Shown here: positions 37,684-47,299 of the stretch, in pieces
Position numbering within the stretch: the stretch's first letter is position 1
Layout of the letters: each line of letters opens with the position of its first letter
Origin: Saccharospirillum sp. MSK14-1
GTDB taxonomy: Bacteria > Pseudomonadota > Gammaproteobacteria > Pseudomonadales > Natronospirillaceae
Direction of reading: 5' to 3'
DNA: 64,000 bases
NCBI RefSeq assembly: GCF_003054965.1
Contig: NZ_MIES01000038.1
Coordinates: 1 to 64,000, forward strand
Program-made: the position numbers and the translations under genes
Notes under the pieces: generated by a model
The model's input: only the letters and a program-made list of their open reading frames with translations
What the model was told of the DNA's origin: nothing
The model's database searches: none

Positions 37684-38199
37684 ATGACCGTACATTTCAT
37701 TCTTGGTGGTGCCCGTTCCGGTAAATCCCGTTTTGCCGAACGCAGCGCTTTAACCCAAGCCGACCCGCTGATTTATCTCGCCACCGCCCGCGCAGGCGAT
37801 ACCGAAATGCAGGCGCGTATTGCGCATCATCAAAGCGGACGCAATGGCCGCTTTCACACTTACGAAATTCCACTCGAACTGGCCGCTGCCATCCATGAAT
37901 TTGACCAAAACGGCGTCACCGTCCTGGTCGATTGTTTAACGCTTTGGCTCAGTAACTGGCTGACGGAGAATACCGAGGACTGGCCACAACAACGGCAGGC
38001 GTTTCTCGATGCGCTGCAACGCAGCCAGGGCAACTGGTTACTGGTCAGCAATGAAGTCAGTCAGGGCATCGTGCCACTGGGCGAATTGAGCCGGCGTTTT
38101 GTCGATGAAGCCGGTTGGTTGCATCAGGCCGTTGCCGAACTGGCCGATGAAGTCACCTGGGTCGTCGCTGGCCTGCCGCAAACCTTAAAAGCGCGCTGA
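37684..38199 (+). CDS. cobU: Adenosylcobinamide kinase / adenosylcobinamide-phosphate guanylyltransferase
   Basis: 171 residues from ATG 37684. P-loop GGARSGKS at 8-15, VLVDCLTLWLSNWL and LLVSNEVSQGIVPLGELSRR: the CobU/CobP signature, including the residues around the guanylylated His region (HHQSGR). Phosphorylates adenosylcobinamide and activates it with GTP. First of four cobalamin-tail genes. No cobalamin riboswitch was recognised in the 250 nt upstream. Confidence 0.93.
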   Translation: MTVHFILGGARSGKSRFAERSALTQADPLIYLATARAGDTEMQARIAHHQSGRNGRFHTYEIPLELAAAIHEFDQNGVTVLVDCLTLWLSNWLTENTEDWPQQRQAFLDALQRSQGNWLLVSNEVSQGIVPLGELSRRFVDEAGWLHQAVAELADEVTWVVAGLPQTLKAR

Positions 38200-38200
38200 T

Positions 38201-39253
38201 ATGCCCTATTCATTTGCCATTAAAGCCCTGCCGACCGATCTCGATATGTCCATCCAACAGCGGCTGGATAACCTGACCAAACCACCCGGTTCCTTGGGGC
38301 AGCTGGAAACCCTCGCCGCCCAGATTGCCCGTATTCAGCACACCCTCCATCCGCGCCTGAGCACATTGCAGCATTGGGTGTTTGCGGCCGATCATGGTGT
38401 CTGTGCTCAGGGCGTCAGCCCTTACCCCCGTTCAGTAACGCGGCAGATGGTGCAGAATTTTCTCGCCGGCGGCGCGGCCATTAATCAATTCTGTAACCAG
38501 CATCAGGTGCCGTTAAAAATCGTGGACGCCGGTCTGGCGGGCGAGCCGCTGGCCGATCATCCCAATCTGGTTCAGGCACGCGTCGCCAACGGCAGCGCCG
38601 ATTTCACAACACAACCGGCCATGACGCCGACTCAGTTTGAACAGGCCATTACCACCGGCGCGGATTGCGCGCGCCAGTCGTTAGCCAGCGGCGCTGATGT
38701 GCTGAGTTTTGGCGAAATGGGCATCGGCAATACCACCGCTGCGGCCGCCTTGATGGCCGCCAGCCTGCACCGTCATCCTGCCGATTGTGTGGGCGCTGGC
38801 ACGGGCGCATCGACACAGATGCAGCACCACAAAATCCAGGTCATCACCTCAGCACTGGCCAAACACCCGTCTCAACTCACCGATGGCGCCGCCATCATGC
38901 AGCATCTCGGTGGTCTGGAACTGGCGATGATGGCCAGCGCCATGGCGGCGACGGCCGAAGCCGGTCACGCCTTTATCGTCGATGGTTTTCTGGCAACGGC
39001 CAGTCTGGCAACACTCTGGAAAGATCAGCCGGCGATTCTCGATTACGCGCTGTTCAGTCACTGTTCGGACGAGAGCGGACACCGCGCATTACTCGACGCC
39101 TTGAATGCAAAACCTTTGTTGCAACTGGACCTGCGCCTCGGTGAAGGCACAGGCGCGGTGTTGGCCTGGCCATTGATTCAGTCGGCGCTCGCCATGCTTA
39201 ATAACATGGCAAGTTTCGACAGTGCCGGTGTCAGTCGGAGCGATGCGCAATGA
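38201..39253 (+). CDS. cobT: Nicotinate-nucleotide-dimethylbenzimidazole phosphoribosyltransferase
   Basis: 350 residues, normal CobT length. RLDNLTKPPGSLGQLETLA near the start, FAADHGVCAQGVSPYP, SFGEMGIGNTTAAAALMAA (about 169-187), VGAGTGAS and the catalytic Glu region LRLGEGTGAVLAWPLI near the C-terminus. Makes alpha-ribazole phosphate, the lower-ligand donor. One nucleotide after the cobU stop; overlaps cobS by 4 nt. Confidence 0.95.
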   Translation: MPYSFAIKALPTDLDMSIQQRLDNLTKPPGSLGQLETLAAQIARIQHTLHPRLSTLQHWVFAADHGVCAQGVSPYPRSVTRQMVQNFLAGGAAINQFCNQHQVPLKIVDAGLAGEPLADHPNLVQARVANGSADFTTQPAMTPTQFEQAITTGADCARQSLASGADVLSFGEMGIGNTTAAAALMAASLHRHPADCVGAGTGASTQMQHHKIQVITSALAKHPSQLTDGAAIMQHLGGLELAMMASAMAATAEAGHAFIVDGFLATASLATLWKDQPAILDYALFSHCSDESGHRALLDALNAKPLLQLDLRLGEGTGAVLAWPLIQSALAMLNNMASFDSAGVSRSDAQ

Positions 39254-40023
39254 TCGCCGCCCTGGCTCGTCAGTATCACGCTTTCTTTAACGCCTGGGTG
39301 TTTTTCACGCGCTTGCCCGCGCCGCCTAAGGTGGTGTTTAACGACGACCACCTGAACCAAGGCAGCCGTTATTTCAGCTGGATCGGACTGATCATCGGCG
39401 TCCTACTTGCGGTCATCTTTTATGGCTTGCAGTTGGTTTTACCCGTCGCACTTGCCGTCGGGTTAATGCTCGGCGCCAGCTTGCTGCTGACCGGTGCTTT
39501 TCACGAAGACGGCCTGGCCGATGTGTTCGATGGCCTCGGTGGCGGTTTCAGCAAAGAAGCGGCTCTGACCATTATGAAAGACAGCCGCCTGGGCACTTAT
39601 GGCGCAGCGGCGCTGATCGTCACCCTCGGCTTACGCGGCTTAGCTCTGTTCGAAGTATTGACAGCCGAACCAATGGCCGCCTTCTGGCTGCTGCCGCTGT
39701 TACACTGCTGGAGTCGTTTCTGGGCGATATCGACGCTATGGACACTCGACTACGCCCGCGCCGATGCCAGCAGCAAAAGCAAACCATTGGCCACGCGTTT
39801 TGGCCTCAGTGCAACGATCATCGCAGCCCTGCCCCTAGTGTTGATAGCAGTTCTACCTTGGCAAGGTGCGCTCTGGGCATTACTGCTGGCGGTCTTTTTG
39901 CGCGCCGTTTTAGTCGGCTGGTTCCGTCGTCGGCTCGACGGCTATACCGGCGATTGCCTTGGCGCTGCGCAACAATTGCAGGAGCTGCTGCTGTTATTGG
40001 TCTGGGTGGCACTCGGTGTTTAA
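39250..40023 (+). CDS. cobS: Adenosylcobinamide-GDP ribazoletransferase (cobalamin synthase)
   Basis: 257 residues, polytopic inner-membrane protein. FTRLPAP at the start, the metal-binding motif HEDGLADVFDGLGGG (about 81-95), and MKDSRLGTYGAAAL. Joins adenosylcobinamide-GDP to alpha-ribazole. ATG overlaps the cobT stop. Confidence 0.93.
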   Translation: MIAALARQYHAFFNAWVFFTRLPAPPKVVFNDDHLNQGSRYFSWIGLIIGVLLAVIFYGLQLVLPVALAVGLMLGASLLLTGAFHEDGLADVFDGLGGGFSKEAALTIMKDSRLGTYGAAALIVTLGLRGLALFEVLTAEPMAAFWLLPLLHCWSRFWAISTLWTLDYARADASSKSKPLATRFGLSATIIAALPLVLIAVLPWQGALWALLLAVFLRAVLVGWFRRRLDGYTGDCLGAAQQLQELLLLLVWVALGV

Positions 40024-40552
40024 CAGTCCACAGCTGTTACGCCACGGCTCACCGCGTGAGTCCGGCTTCTGTTATGGTCACAGCGACCCCATCTTGGTGG
40101 AAGAGCCATCGCAAACCGCCCAGCGGGTCCATTCAAAACTGGCGCCTTGGCAACGCCTGTTCACCAGCCCATCACCACGCTGCGCTGAACTGGCATTCAC
40201 CTTAGACAGCAACGCAGAACGAGTTTCGGCGTTGCGCGAATTGAATTTTGGCGATTGGGAAGGGCTGCCCTGGGATGCGGTGGATCGCACCAGCCTCGAT
40301 AGCTGGGCACAAGCCCCATTGGATTATCCCATCCCCGGCGGTGAAAGCGGACGCGAGCTTTTCCGCCGCGTCGCCGAGTGGGCGCAGACGGTTCAACTTG
40401 GCGAGCACGATTTGATCATTGCCCACGCGGGCAGTTTGCGTGCCCTGGCGGCAATCTTGTTAAAGTGTTCTTTTGATGATTGCTGGCAATGGCCGTTAGC
40501 CTACGCCACACCGGTCAGACTGAATCCGAACACCGCTGGCTTCGTATCTTAA
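40016..40552 (+). CDS. cobC: Histidine-phosphatase-family alpha-ribazole phosphatase (CobC-like)
   Basis: 178 residues from GTG 40016, which overlaps the cobS stop by 8 nt and opens directly on LLRHGSPRESG with the catalytic RHG. LNFGDWEGLPWDAV and AHAGSLRALA supply the remaining phosphatase residues. The first 19 codons of the longer frame (from 39959) are inside cobS and do not resemble the family. By position it dephosphorylates alpha-ribazole phosphate or cobalamin phosphate. Confidence 0.85.
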   Translation: MFNSPQLLRHGSPRESGFCYGHSDPILVEEPSQTAQRVHSKLAPWQRLFTSPSPRCAELAFTLDSNAERVSALRELNFGDWEGLPWDAVDRTSLDSWAQAPLDYPIPGGESGRELFRRVAEWAQTVQLGEHDLIIAHAGSLRALAAILLKCSFDDCWQWPLAYATPVRLNPNTAGFVS

Positions 40553-40615
40553 GAGATCGTCTGAAACGATCGAGCAGCCAGCCAACGATTTCTTACACAA
40601 CTTTGGGATCTATCC

Positions 40616-41926
40616 ATGAGCAACGACATCGAACAGATTGTCATCATCGGCGGCGGCGCCGGAGGACTGGAACTGGCCACGCGGCTTGGACGCCTGTGGG
40701 GACGCAAAGGCAAGGCACGCGTCACCCTGATCGATCGCAACAACACCCATCTTTGGAAACCTCTGCTGCACGAAGTCGCTGCCGGTTCATTGGACGCGGG
40801 TGTCGATGAAGTGAATTACCGTGGTCATGCCCGGCGGCATGGTTTCCACTTCACTCTCGGCAGCGTTAACAGTCTCGACCGTGACCGGCGTGAGGTGATA
40901 CTGGCCCCCCTGGTCGATGAAGAAGGCCAGACGGTGCTCGACGAACGCCGCGTGCATTACGACCAACTGATCTTTGCGCTCGGCAGTGTCACCAACGATT
41001 TCGGCATTCCCGGCATCGCCGATCATTGCATGATGCTCGATGCGCCGGGCCAGGCTGAACGTTTCCACCGTCGTTTGCTCAACGCCTTTTTGCAGCAAGA
41101 TCGCGCCCGTGCCGCCGGTGGCGACGAGCAGCTGAAACTGGTGATCGTGGGCGGTGGCGCGACCGGTGTGGAGCTGTCGGCCGAGTTGTATAACGCTGCC
41201 AAAGTGATGCAGGACTACGACCTCGACCACATCGGCCCGGAACATTTGCAGGTCAGCCTGCTTGAGGCTGGTCCGCGCATTTTGCCAGCGCTGCCCGATC
41301 GCATTGCCGGATCCGTGGTTAAAGAACTGAGCAAGCTCGGCGTGAAAGTACGCCATAACACCAAGGTGGTTCGCGGCCACGAGGGCGCACTGGAAACCGA
41401 CGAAGGTGAAATGATCGACGGCGACATCATGGTCTGGGCCGCCGGTGTTCGCGCACCGAATTTTCTGAAAGACCTGGCTGGTTTAGAAAGTGCCCGCAAC
41501 AACCAACTGATGGTGAATCAGACGTTGCAAACCACCCGCGATGAACGCATTTGGGCGCTCGGCGATTGCTGCGCCTGCCCGCAAAGCGATGGCAGTTGGG
41601 TGCCGCCACGCGCACAATCGGCGCACCAAATGTCCAGCCACATTTTCAAAAACCTCAAGCGCCAGAAAGCCGGCAAGCCACTGGTGGACTATCACTACAA
41701 AGATCACGGTTCACTGATCAGCCTAAGCCGATTCAGCACCGTGGGTTCGTTGATGGGGAACTTAACGCGCGGTTCGATGATGATTGAAGGTCGCCTGGCT
41801 AGGCTGGTGTACATCAGCCTCTATCGCCAACACCAGATGGCGCTGCACGGCGTGACGCGAACCTTGATGCTGGCGTTAATTGACCGGTTGAATCATGCGA
41901 TTCGGCCGCGCTTGAAGTTGCATTGA
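40616..41926 (+). CDS. ndh: Type II NADH:quinone oxidoreductase
   Basis: 436 residues. FAD-binding GGGAGGLELATRLG (12-25), NAD-binding IVGGGATGVELSAELY (about 180-195), HLWKPLLHEVAAGSLD and WAAGVRAPNFL, ALGDCC near 320. A C-terminal amphipathic/hydrophobic tail (RLVYISLYRQHQMALHGV) anchors the enzyme to the membrane. Non-proton-pumping NADH dehydrogenase feeding the quinone pool. Confidence 0.92.
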   Translation: MSNDIEQIVIIGGGAGGLELATRLGRLWGRKGKARVTLIDRNNTHLWKPLLHEVAAGSLDAGVDEVNYRGHARRHGFHFTLGSVNSLDRDRREVILAPLVDEEGQTVLDERRVHYDQLIFALGSVTNDFGIPGIADHCMMLDAPGQAERFHRRLLNAFLQQDRARAAGGDEQLKLVIVGGGATGVELSAELYNAAKVMQDYDLDHIGPEHLQVSLLEAGPRILPALPDRIAGSVVKELSKLGVKVRHNTKVVRGHEGALETDEGEMIDGDIMVWAAGVRAPNFLKDLAGLESARNNQLMVNQTLQTTRDERIWALGDCCACPQSDGSWVPPRAQSAHQMSSHIFKNLKRQKAGKPLVDYHYKDHGSLISLSRFSTVGSLMGNLTRGSMMIEGRLARLVYISLYRQHQMALHGVTRTLMLALIDRLNHAIRPRLKLH

Positions 41927-41973
41927 GGCGCCGTTGGCGCCTCGCGGCGCCTGCTTGATGCTTAACGGGAGAC

Positions 41974-42036
41974 GGGAGACGCTCGATAGGTAAAAAACCT
42001 AGCTCGGCGTTCAGCGTTTCCCGTCAAGCGTCTCCC
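41974..42036. repeat. Stem-loop between ndh and folE
   Basis: GGGAGACGCT (41974-41983) and AGCGTCTCCC (42027-42036) are perfect 10-nt inverted copies; inside is AGGTAAAAAACCT (41988-42000). GGCGCC-GTT-GGCGCC lies just before (41927-41941 region). It probably ends the converging ndh and folE transcripts, but it lacks a simple hairpin-plus-T-tract form. Confidence 0.5.
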
Positions 42037-42046
42037 AAAGCGCCAC

Positions 42047-42688
42047 TCAGGCGCCTAAAAACTCCCTCCGCCGCGCCGCGTCTTGCAAAAACACGCCCCC
42101 CAAGGCTTGCGTTTCGGTGCGCGACTGAGCGTCGCGAACGCCACGCGCTTTGACGCAGTAATGGGTGGCGTCGATCTGCACCGCCACATCGTCTGTGCCG
42201 AGTAATGTCTGCAAAGCGACCAGCACTTGCTGGGTCAGACGTTCCTGAATCTGCGGTCGTTGCGCGAAGAAACGCACAATGCGATTGATCTTCGACAGGC
42301 CGATCACGGTTTGTTTCGGTAAGTAGGCCACCGTCGCCAAACCGTCGATGGTGATAAAGTGATGCTCGCAGGTCGACAACACTTCGATATCGCGGACTCG
42401 CACCATCTCACTGACGTTCATTTTATTGTCGATCTGGGTGATCTTAGGAAAGTGCTGATAATCCAGACCGGAAAACACTTCATCAACGTACATCTTGGCG
42501 ATGCGCAGCGGTGTTTCTGCAAGGCTGTCATCGGCCAGGTCCAATCCCAGCGTCCCCGCGACTTCGGCCATTAAACGCTCAATGCGGTCCACTTTCTGAT
42601 CGCGATTCAAGTCGTTGGGCACCATAGGGGTTTCCAATCCGCGGGCGATCAAGGCTTCCTGGACGGCCAGGGCTTCGTTACTGAGCAT
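42047..42688 (-). CDS. folE: GTP cyclohydrolase I
   Basis: 213 residues from ATG 42688. Zinc and active-site residues in [14 protein letters not shown] and [33 protein letters not shown] and [28 protein letters not shown] are the folE signatures. Converts GTP to dihydroneopterin triphosphate for folate and other pterins. Confidence 0.95.
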   Translation of the reverse strand: MLSNEALAVQEALIARGLETPMVPNDLNRDQKVDRIERLMAEVAGTLGLDLADDSLAETPLRIAKMYVDEVFSGLDYQHFPKITQIDNKMNVSEMVRVRDIEVLSTCEHHFITIDGLATVAYLPKQTVIGLSKINRIVRFFAQRPQIQERLTQQVLVALQTLLGTDDVAVQIDATHYCVKARGVRDAQSRTETQALGGVFLQDAARRREFLGA

Positions 42689-42753
42689 GGGCAATTTCCG
42701 ATCTGGGCAGGTTTATGCAATACGCCGTGACCGGCGTGTCGGATGACCGTCGA

Positions 42754-43719
42754 TCAATAGACCGACGGTTCGCCTTCCGGGCGGGTCTTAAAACGTTTGT
42801 GCAACCACAAATACTGCTCGGGCTGCTCACGCACTTTCGCTTCCAACCACTCGTTAAACGCCCGAGCGTCAGCATCTTCGTCGTCACTGGGAATCGGCAG
42901 CGCTGGTTCAAAGCGCGCCACATAACGACAAGGGTCTTCATCGCGATAGAAAAATACCGGCACCACCACCGCACCGCTCGACTTGGCGAGCTTGGTGGTC
43001 ATGGTCACGGTCGCGGTGGGAATGTCGAAAAACGGCACAAAGGTGGACGCCTTACGGCCGTAATCCTGATCCGGCGCGTACCACACAATGCGCCCTTCAC
43101 GCAGCGACCGAATCAAACCCCGCATATCGCGCCGGGCAATGCTGCGCGAACACCAGCGTTCGCGTGAGCGGGTCATAAAATAATTCAGCAGCTCGTTGTC
43201 GTGCTTGCGGTAAATCAGATCGTATTCTCGGATCAAACCAAACAGGGCACCGGCCATATCAAGAATGGTGAAGTGACCACCCACCAACAGCACACCCTTG
43301 CCCTGCTGCTGTGCGGCATCGAGATGTTCCAGCCCTTCCCAGCGGACTTTGTCGCGCATCGGTTCCATGGGTTTCACCCAGGATCGCGCCGTTTCCAGCA
43401 TGCCGAGAATGTACGAGAAGAAGCTGCGTTTGAGCAGTTCCCGGTGTTCGGTTTCGCTTAAATCGGGGAAACACAGCGTGAGATTGCGGTCAGCGACATG
43501 ACGACGACTGCGCGCCGCCGCCATCAACAGCGGCGTTAACCAGCGCGCCACCCGGACCCGGCCCCGTTCGCTGAGCCGACCGATGCTGTGAATAAAACCG
43601 ACAAACAACCAGGCGCCCCAATAGCGCGGGGCAAGAAAATCGCGATAACGGAACCGCTCGGTGACGCGGGAATCGCGTTGGCGGGTTTTTCTGGGGCGAG
43701 GTGCTTTGGCTTGACGCAT
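42754..43719 (-). CDS. lpxL: Lipid A biosynthesis lauroyl acyltransferase (LpxL/HtrB type)
   Basis: 321 residues with a basic N-terminus then one membrane-associated hydrophobic stretch (GAWLFVGFIHSIGRL). HX4D motif in GGHFTILD at about residues 147-154, followed by GRIVWYAPDQDYGRKASTFVPFF, typical of the late acyltransferases of lipid A. Uses acyl-ACP at the inner membrane. LpxL versus LpxM cannot be fully separated by reading. Confidence 0.9.
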   Translation of the reverse strand: MRQAKAPRPRKTRQRDSRVTERFRYRDFLAPRYWGAWLFVGFIHSIGRLSERGRVRVARWLTPLLMAAARSRRHVADRNLTLCFPDLSETEHRELLKRSFFSYILGMLETARSWVKPMEPMRDKVRWEGLEHLDAAQQQGKGVLLVGGHFTILDMAGALFGLIREYDLIYRKHDNELLNYFMTRSRERWCSRSIARRDMRGLIRSLREGRIVWYAPDQDYGRKASTFVPFFDIPTATVTMTTKLAKSSGAVVVPVFFYRDEDPCRYVARFEPALPIPSDDEDADARAFNEWLEAKVREQPEQYLWLHKRFKTRPEGEPSVY

Positions 43720-43800
43720 GCTGGGCCGGGATCGTTAAATGACGCTCTAGTTTATCAAAACCGGCCCAGCCGGGCGATTGCAAATCAGGACATTCAGACA

Positions 43801-43947
43801 ATGGCTAAGCCTCTGCCTAAAATTCTCACTCGCCGCCGCGGCGCCCATAAGCTGCTCAGTGCTCTGGCAGCCTTGCAAGTTCACTGGCAAGGCTACAAAG
43901 ATGCCCGTGCGGCCCTGAAGGCGCGCAAGAAAGCCAGCCGCAGCTAA
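43801..43947 (+). CDS. Small basic protein of unknown function, 48 residues
   Basis: MAKPLPKILTRRRGAHKLLS at the start, then a short hydrophobic helix (ALAALQVHWQGY) and a Lys/Arg-rich tail. About a quarter of residues are basic. AGGA lies nine bases before the ATG. It sits alone between divergent lpxL and convergent ridA. It could bind nucleic acid or be a small membrane-associated protein; I do not recognise it. Coding status rests on ribosome site and codon use only. Confidence 0.5.
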   Translation: MAKPLPKILTRRRGAHKLLSALAALQVHWQGYKDARAALKARKKASRS

Positions 43948-43974
43948 GCGTTTCCCTTTCCTGCCGGGGCTGGC

Positions 43975-44358
43975 TCAGGCCAGTCCCAATACACCATCCA
44001 TTTCCACATTCGCGCCCTTAGGCAGTTCGGCCACGCCGATCGCTGCGCGGGCGGGATACGGCTGCACAAAATATTCGGTCATGATGTCATTCACCGTGGC
44101 GAAGTGGCCGAGGTCAGTCAGGTAGATATTCAGTTTAACGATGTCCTGCAAGCTGCCACCGGCCGCTTCACAGACCGCACGCAAGTTGCGGAACACCTGA
44201 TGCACCTGAGCGGAGATGTCGCCGTCGATCAGCGTCATGGTCTCCGGCACCAGCGGAATCTGGCCGGACAAATAGACGGTGTCGCCCATCTTGATGGCTT
44301 GCGAATAGGGACCAATGGCCGCCGGGGCCTGATCGGTGCTGATAACGCTCTTGTTCAT
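43975..44358 (-). CDS. ridA: RidA family enamine/imine deaminase
   Basis: 127 residues from ATG 44358 with AGAGAGCC upstream. [21 protein letters not shown] (about 16-36), Arg in [21 protein letters not shown] near the C-terminus: the conserved RidA active-site signature. Hydrolyses reactive 2-aminoacrylate-type enamines made by PLP enzymes. Divergent from speA. Confidence 0.95.
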   Translation of the reverse strand: MNKSVISTDQAPAAIGPYSQAIKMGDTVYLSGQIPLVPETMTLIDGDISAQVHQVFRNLRAVCEAAGGSLQDIVKLNIYLTDLGHFATVNDIMTEYFVQPYPARAAIGVAELPKGANVEMDGVLGLA

Positions 44359-44534
44359 GGCGTGGCTCTCTTTACGTCGTCTTATTATGAATGTCGGCGT
44401 CAGCCCGGCTGAGTCGCAGACTGAGACCGCTGAAAAAGCGAGCCACGCATTATCACTAATTGCGGCGCAACAACAAAGCACTACAATCGGCAAAACCCTT
44501 ACCCATTCCGCCCTACACGAGAGTTCACCTGCTA

Positions 44535-46451
44535 ATGAATTGGTCCGTTAATGACGCTTTGGAACGCTACAACGTTGATCGCTGGTCTGAAGGTTATTTC
44601 GGCATCGCCGACGATGGCCGCGTCACCGTACGCCACGACGGCGGCGACATCCGCCTGACGCGCATCGTTGAGGCGGCGCGCAGCCAGGGTCTGCAATTGC
44701 CATTACTGGTGCGCTTTCCGCACATTCTGCACGACCGGGTGGCGCGTATTGTTGAGGCGTTCGAACAGGCCATCGTCTCGGAAAACTATCGCGGTCGCTA
44801 TCAGCCGCTGTATCCGATCAAGGTGAATCAGCAGCGCCGCGTGGTGGAAGAAATCATCGCCGGTCAGCAGCGTGTCAGCGGCGGTCGCATTGGCCTGGAA
44901 GCCGGGTCAAAACCCGAACTGCTGGCAGTGATGGCGGAAGCCTACAAAGGCGAAACCACCCTGGTGTGCAACGGCTACAAAGACAAAGAATTTATTCGTC
45001 TGGCTTTGCAGGCGGAAAAACTCGGTCACCGGGTGTTTCTGGTGGTGGAAAAAGCCAGTGAAGTCGATTGGATTGTGCAGATCGCTCGCGAGCTGGGGGT
45101 GCAGCCGCGTATCGGCGTTCGCGCCCGGCTGTCGTCCATTGGTAAAGGCAACTGGCAGAACACCGGCGGCGAAAAATCCAAATTCGGTTTAACGGCGTCG
45201 GAAGTGCTGAACGTCGTCGAAACCTTAAAAGCCGCTGATCTGCTCGACGCTTTTCAACTGCTGCATTTCCACCTCGGTTCTCAGATTGCCAACATCCGCG
45301 ACATTCAGGTCGGCCTGCGCGAGTGCGCGCGCTTCTACGTGGAACTGCGCGAGCTCGGTGCGCCGGTCAGCGCAGTCGATGTGGGCGGCGGCCTGGGTGT
45401 CGATTACGAGGGCACGCGCTCGCGCTCCAGTTGCTCGATGAATTACAGCACCTTGGAGTACGCCAACAATGTCATTTACGCCTTTCGCCAGGCAGCGGAA
45501 ATGGCCGGCCAGCCGCACCCGGATGTGTTCAGCGAATCCGGACGCGCCGTGACCGCTCACCACGCCGTGTTGATCACCGATGTGATTGAAGAAGAGCGCG
45601 CCGAGAGCCATGAATTGAGTACTCCGGAGGCTGATGCGTTACCGGCGCTGCACGAACTTTGGTCCTGTCATCAAGACCTCGACAGCCGCAAACGCTCGCT
45701 GCCCGAGTTGTATCACGACGCCGGTTATTTCCTCAGCGAATGCCATCAGGCGTACAACCTGGGTCAGTTGAACCTGGCCGGACGCGCTCAGGCTGAAGAG
45801 CTGGCGCGCAGTCTGAACCTGAAATTACGCGGCCGACTGAACGCCGCCAAGAGCAGTCATCGCGCCATCCTGGATGACCTGAACGAAAAATTGGCCACCA
45901 AGTTGTTCGTGAATTTCTCGGTGTTCCAATCGGTGCCGGATATTTGGGGCATCGATCAGATTTTTCCGGTGCTGCCGCTGACCGGCCTCGACCGTGAACC
46001 CACTGAGCGCGGCGTGATTCAGGACATCACCTGCGATTCGGACGGCCGCATTGACGGTTACGTCGACGGCGAAGGCATCGAAACCACCCTGCCGCTGCCT
46101 GCCTGGCAGGCCGATGAAAAACCCTGGCTGGGGTTTTTTATGGTGGGCGCGTATCAGGAAATTCTCGGCGACTTGCACAATTTATTCGGCGATACCGACA
46201 GCGTCGACGTCTACCTCGATGGCAACGAGACCGTGCGCCTGGAAAACCAGCGCAAAGGCGATTCCATTGAAGCGGTACTGCGCTCGGTCGATTTCAACCC
46301 GGAACTGCTGCGCTCGGCCTTCCAACGCCAGCTCGAAGCCGCGCAACTGGATCCGTCCCAACAGACGCAGTTGATGCGCGATTTCGAACAAGGACTGACC
46401 CGCATCACCTACCTGGAAGCGCGTCAGGCCACGGCGCCGATAGACAATTGA
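44535..46451 (+). CDS. speA: Biosynthetic arginine decarboxylase
   Basis: 638 residues from ATG 44535. PLP-binding Lys96 in [70 protein letters not shown] and [15 protein letters not shown] are the SpeA-type alanine-racemase-fold motifs. Makes agmatine, the first step of the arginine route to putrescine. The stop overlaps the start of a zinc-ribbon ORF. Confidence 0.95.
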   Translation: MNWSVNDALERYNVDRWSEGYFGIADDGRVTVRHDGGDIRLTRIVEAARSQGLQLPLLVRFPHILHDRVARIVEAFEQAIVSENYRGRYQPLYPIKVNQQRRVVEEIIAGQQRVSGGRIGLEAGSKPELLAVMAEAYKGETTLVCNGYKDKEFIRLALQAEKLGHRVFLVVEKASEVDWIVQIARELGVQPRIGVRARLSSIGKGNWQNTGGEKSKFGLTASEVLNVVETLKAADLLDAFQLLHFHLGSQIANIRDIQVGLRECARFYVELRELGAPVSAVDVGGGLGVDYEGTRSRSSCSMNYSTLEYANNVIYAFRQAAEMAGQPHPDVFSESGRAVTAHHAVLITDVIEEERAESHELSTPEADALPALHELWSCHQDLDSRKRSLPELYHDAGYFLSECHQAYNLGQLNLAGRAQAEELARSLNLKLRGRLNAAKSSHRAILDDLNEKLATKLFVNFSVFQSVPDIWGIDQIFPVLPLTGLDREPTERGVIQDITCDSDGRIDGYVDGEGIETTLPLPAWQADEKPWLGFFMVGAYQEILGDLHNLFGDTDSVDVYLDGNETVRLENQRKGDSIEAVLRSVDFNPELLRSAFQRQLEAAQLDPSQQTQLMRDFEQGLTRITYLEARQATAPIDN

Positions 46452-46609
46452 GTCTGCGTTGCCCGTTCTGCAGCGCGCCTTTTACCGGTGACTATCCGGC
46501 GCGTACGGTCGGCGCTCACACGGTGACATGTGAGCGCTGCCAACGGGCGTTTTTCATTGGAGTTCGTAAAGGCTGGTTCGGTTTTCATCGCCAAACGCGG
46601 GTGCGCTGA
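46448..46609 (+). CDS. 53-residue zinc-ribbon microprotein overlapping speA
   Basis: Frame TTG (46448) to TGA (46607-46609). The protein begins [18 protein letters not shown] and continues with a second knuckle TCERCQRAFF, so it has two CPxC/CxxC pairs about 23 residues apart, as in zinc ribbons. The rest (RKGWFGFHRQTRVR) is basic. The TTG overlaps the speA stop (TTGA), suggesting translational coupling. No other start codon is available. Too short for common gene finders. Function unknown; conservation next to speA would settle whether it is real. Confidence 0.55.
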   Translation: MSLRCPFCSAPFTGDYPARTVGAHTVTCERCQRAFFIGVRKGWFGFHRQTRVR

Positions 46610-46627
46610 AGCCGTATCACTCAACCA

Positions 46628-47245
46628 TTAATGGTCAGCAATGGCTGCCCAGGCTTCGGGCCAGTGCTCAAACCGATGACTACCACCGGGGTATTCGTGC
46701 AACTCACACCAGGGTTCACACAGCTCGGCGGTGGCGGCACTGGTCAGCACTTCATCGCCCTGATCCAGCAACACCGTTACCCGATCACCAAACCCCGCCA
46801 ACAACGACGGTACGCGCTCTAGCCAGGTGACCAGCTCGGTACCAACGGCCGGATCAACCCAATGGCGAGTCCCGGTGACATAGTTGGTTAACGATTGACC
46901 AAGGCTGTCTTCCAGCAGACCGCTTTCGTGCACCAGTAGCGGGTTGATCAGCACCGCCTGAGCATCGAAGCGATCGCCTTCGGCCAACGCCAGTAACGCC
47001 AGCAAGCCCCCCATAGACGACCCCATCAGCAACGGCCGACCGGATGCCTCATTGAGTTTACGCACCAGACCGGCCAAGGCTTCGTGCATCTCGGGAACGC
47101 GGTAATAAAAAGCGTTGTGTGCCTGGAACTGCCAGCCACTGGCTACGGCTTGATCGCGAAAGTAGCGCGCTTTGTCGCTGGGGAGTTCGCCGTCAATGTC
47201 GACGGCGGAGTTAAAACCGTTGGTGTAGATGAGGGTTGTGCTCAC
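46628..47245 (-). CDS. yqiA: YqiA/YcfP-type alpha/beta-hydrolase (esterase)
   Basis: 205 residues from GTG 47245, which has AGG eight bases upstream and gives MSTTLIYTNGFNS, aligning with the E. coli YqiA start MSTLLYLHGFNS. An ATG at 47278 is possible but has AAGG directly against it. Nucleophile elbow GSSMGGLLALLAL, AVLINPLL, LGQSLTNYVTGTRH, LLDQGDEVL (acid) and GGSHRFEHW (His) follow YqiA in order. In enterobacteria yqiA sits between cpdA and parE; here it follows leuA on the minus strand. Confidence 0.8.
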   Translation of the reverse strand: MSTTLIYTNGFNSAVDIDGELPSDKARYFRDQAVASGWQFQAHNAFYYRVPEMHEALAGLVRKLNEASGRPLLMGSSMGGLLALLALAEGDRFDAQAVLINPLLVHESGLLEDSLGQSLTNYVTGTRHWVDPAVGTELVTWLERVPSLLAGFGDRVTVLLDQGDEVLTSAATAELCEPWCELHEYPGGSHRFEHWPEAWAAIADH

Positions 47246-47299
47246 CGGCTCGACCTGTGTTTCCGCTGTGCCCGACATCCTTGTCGAAGCCAACGTCGT

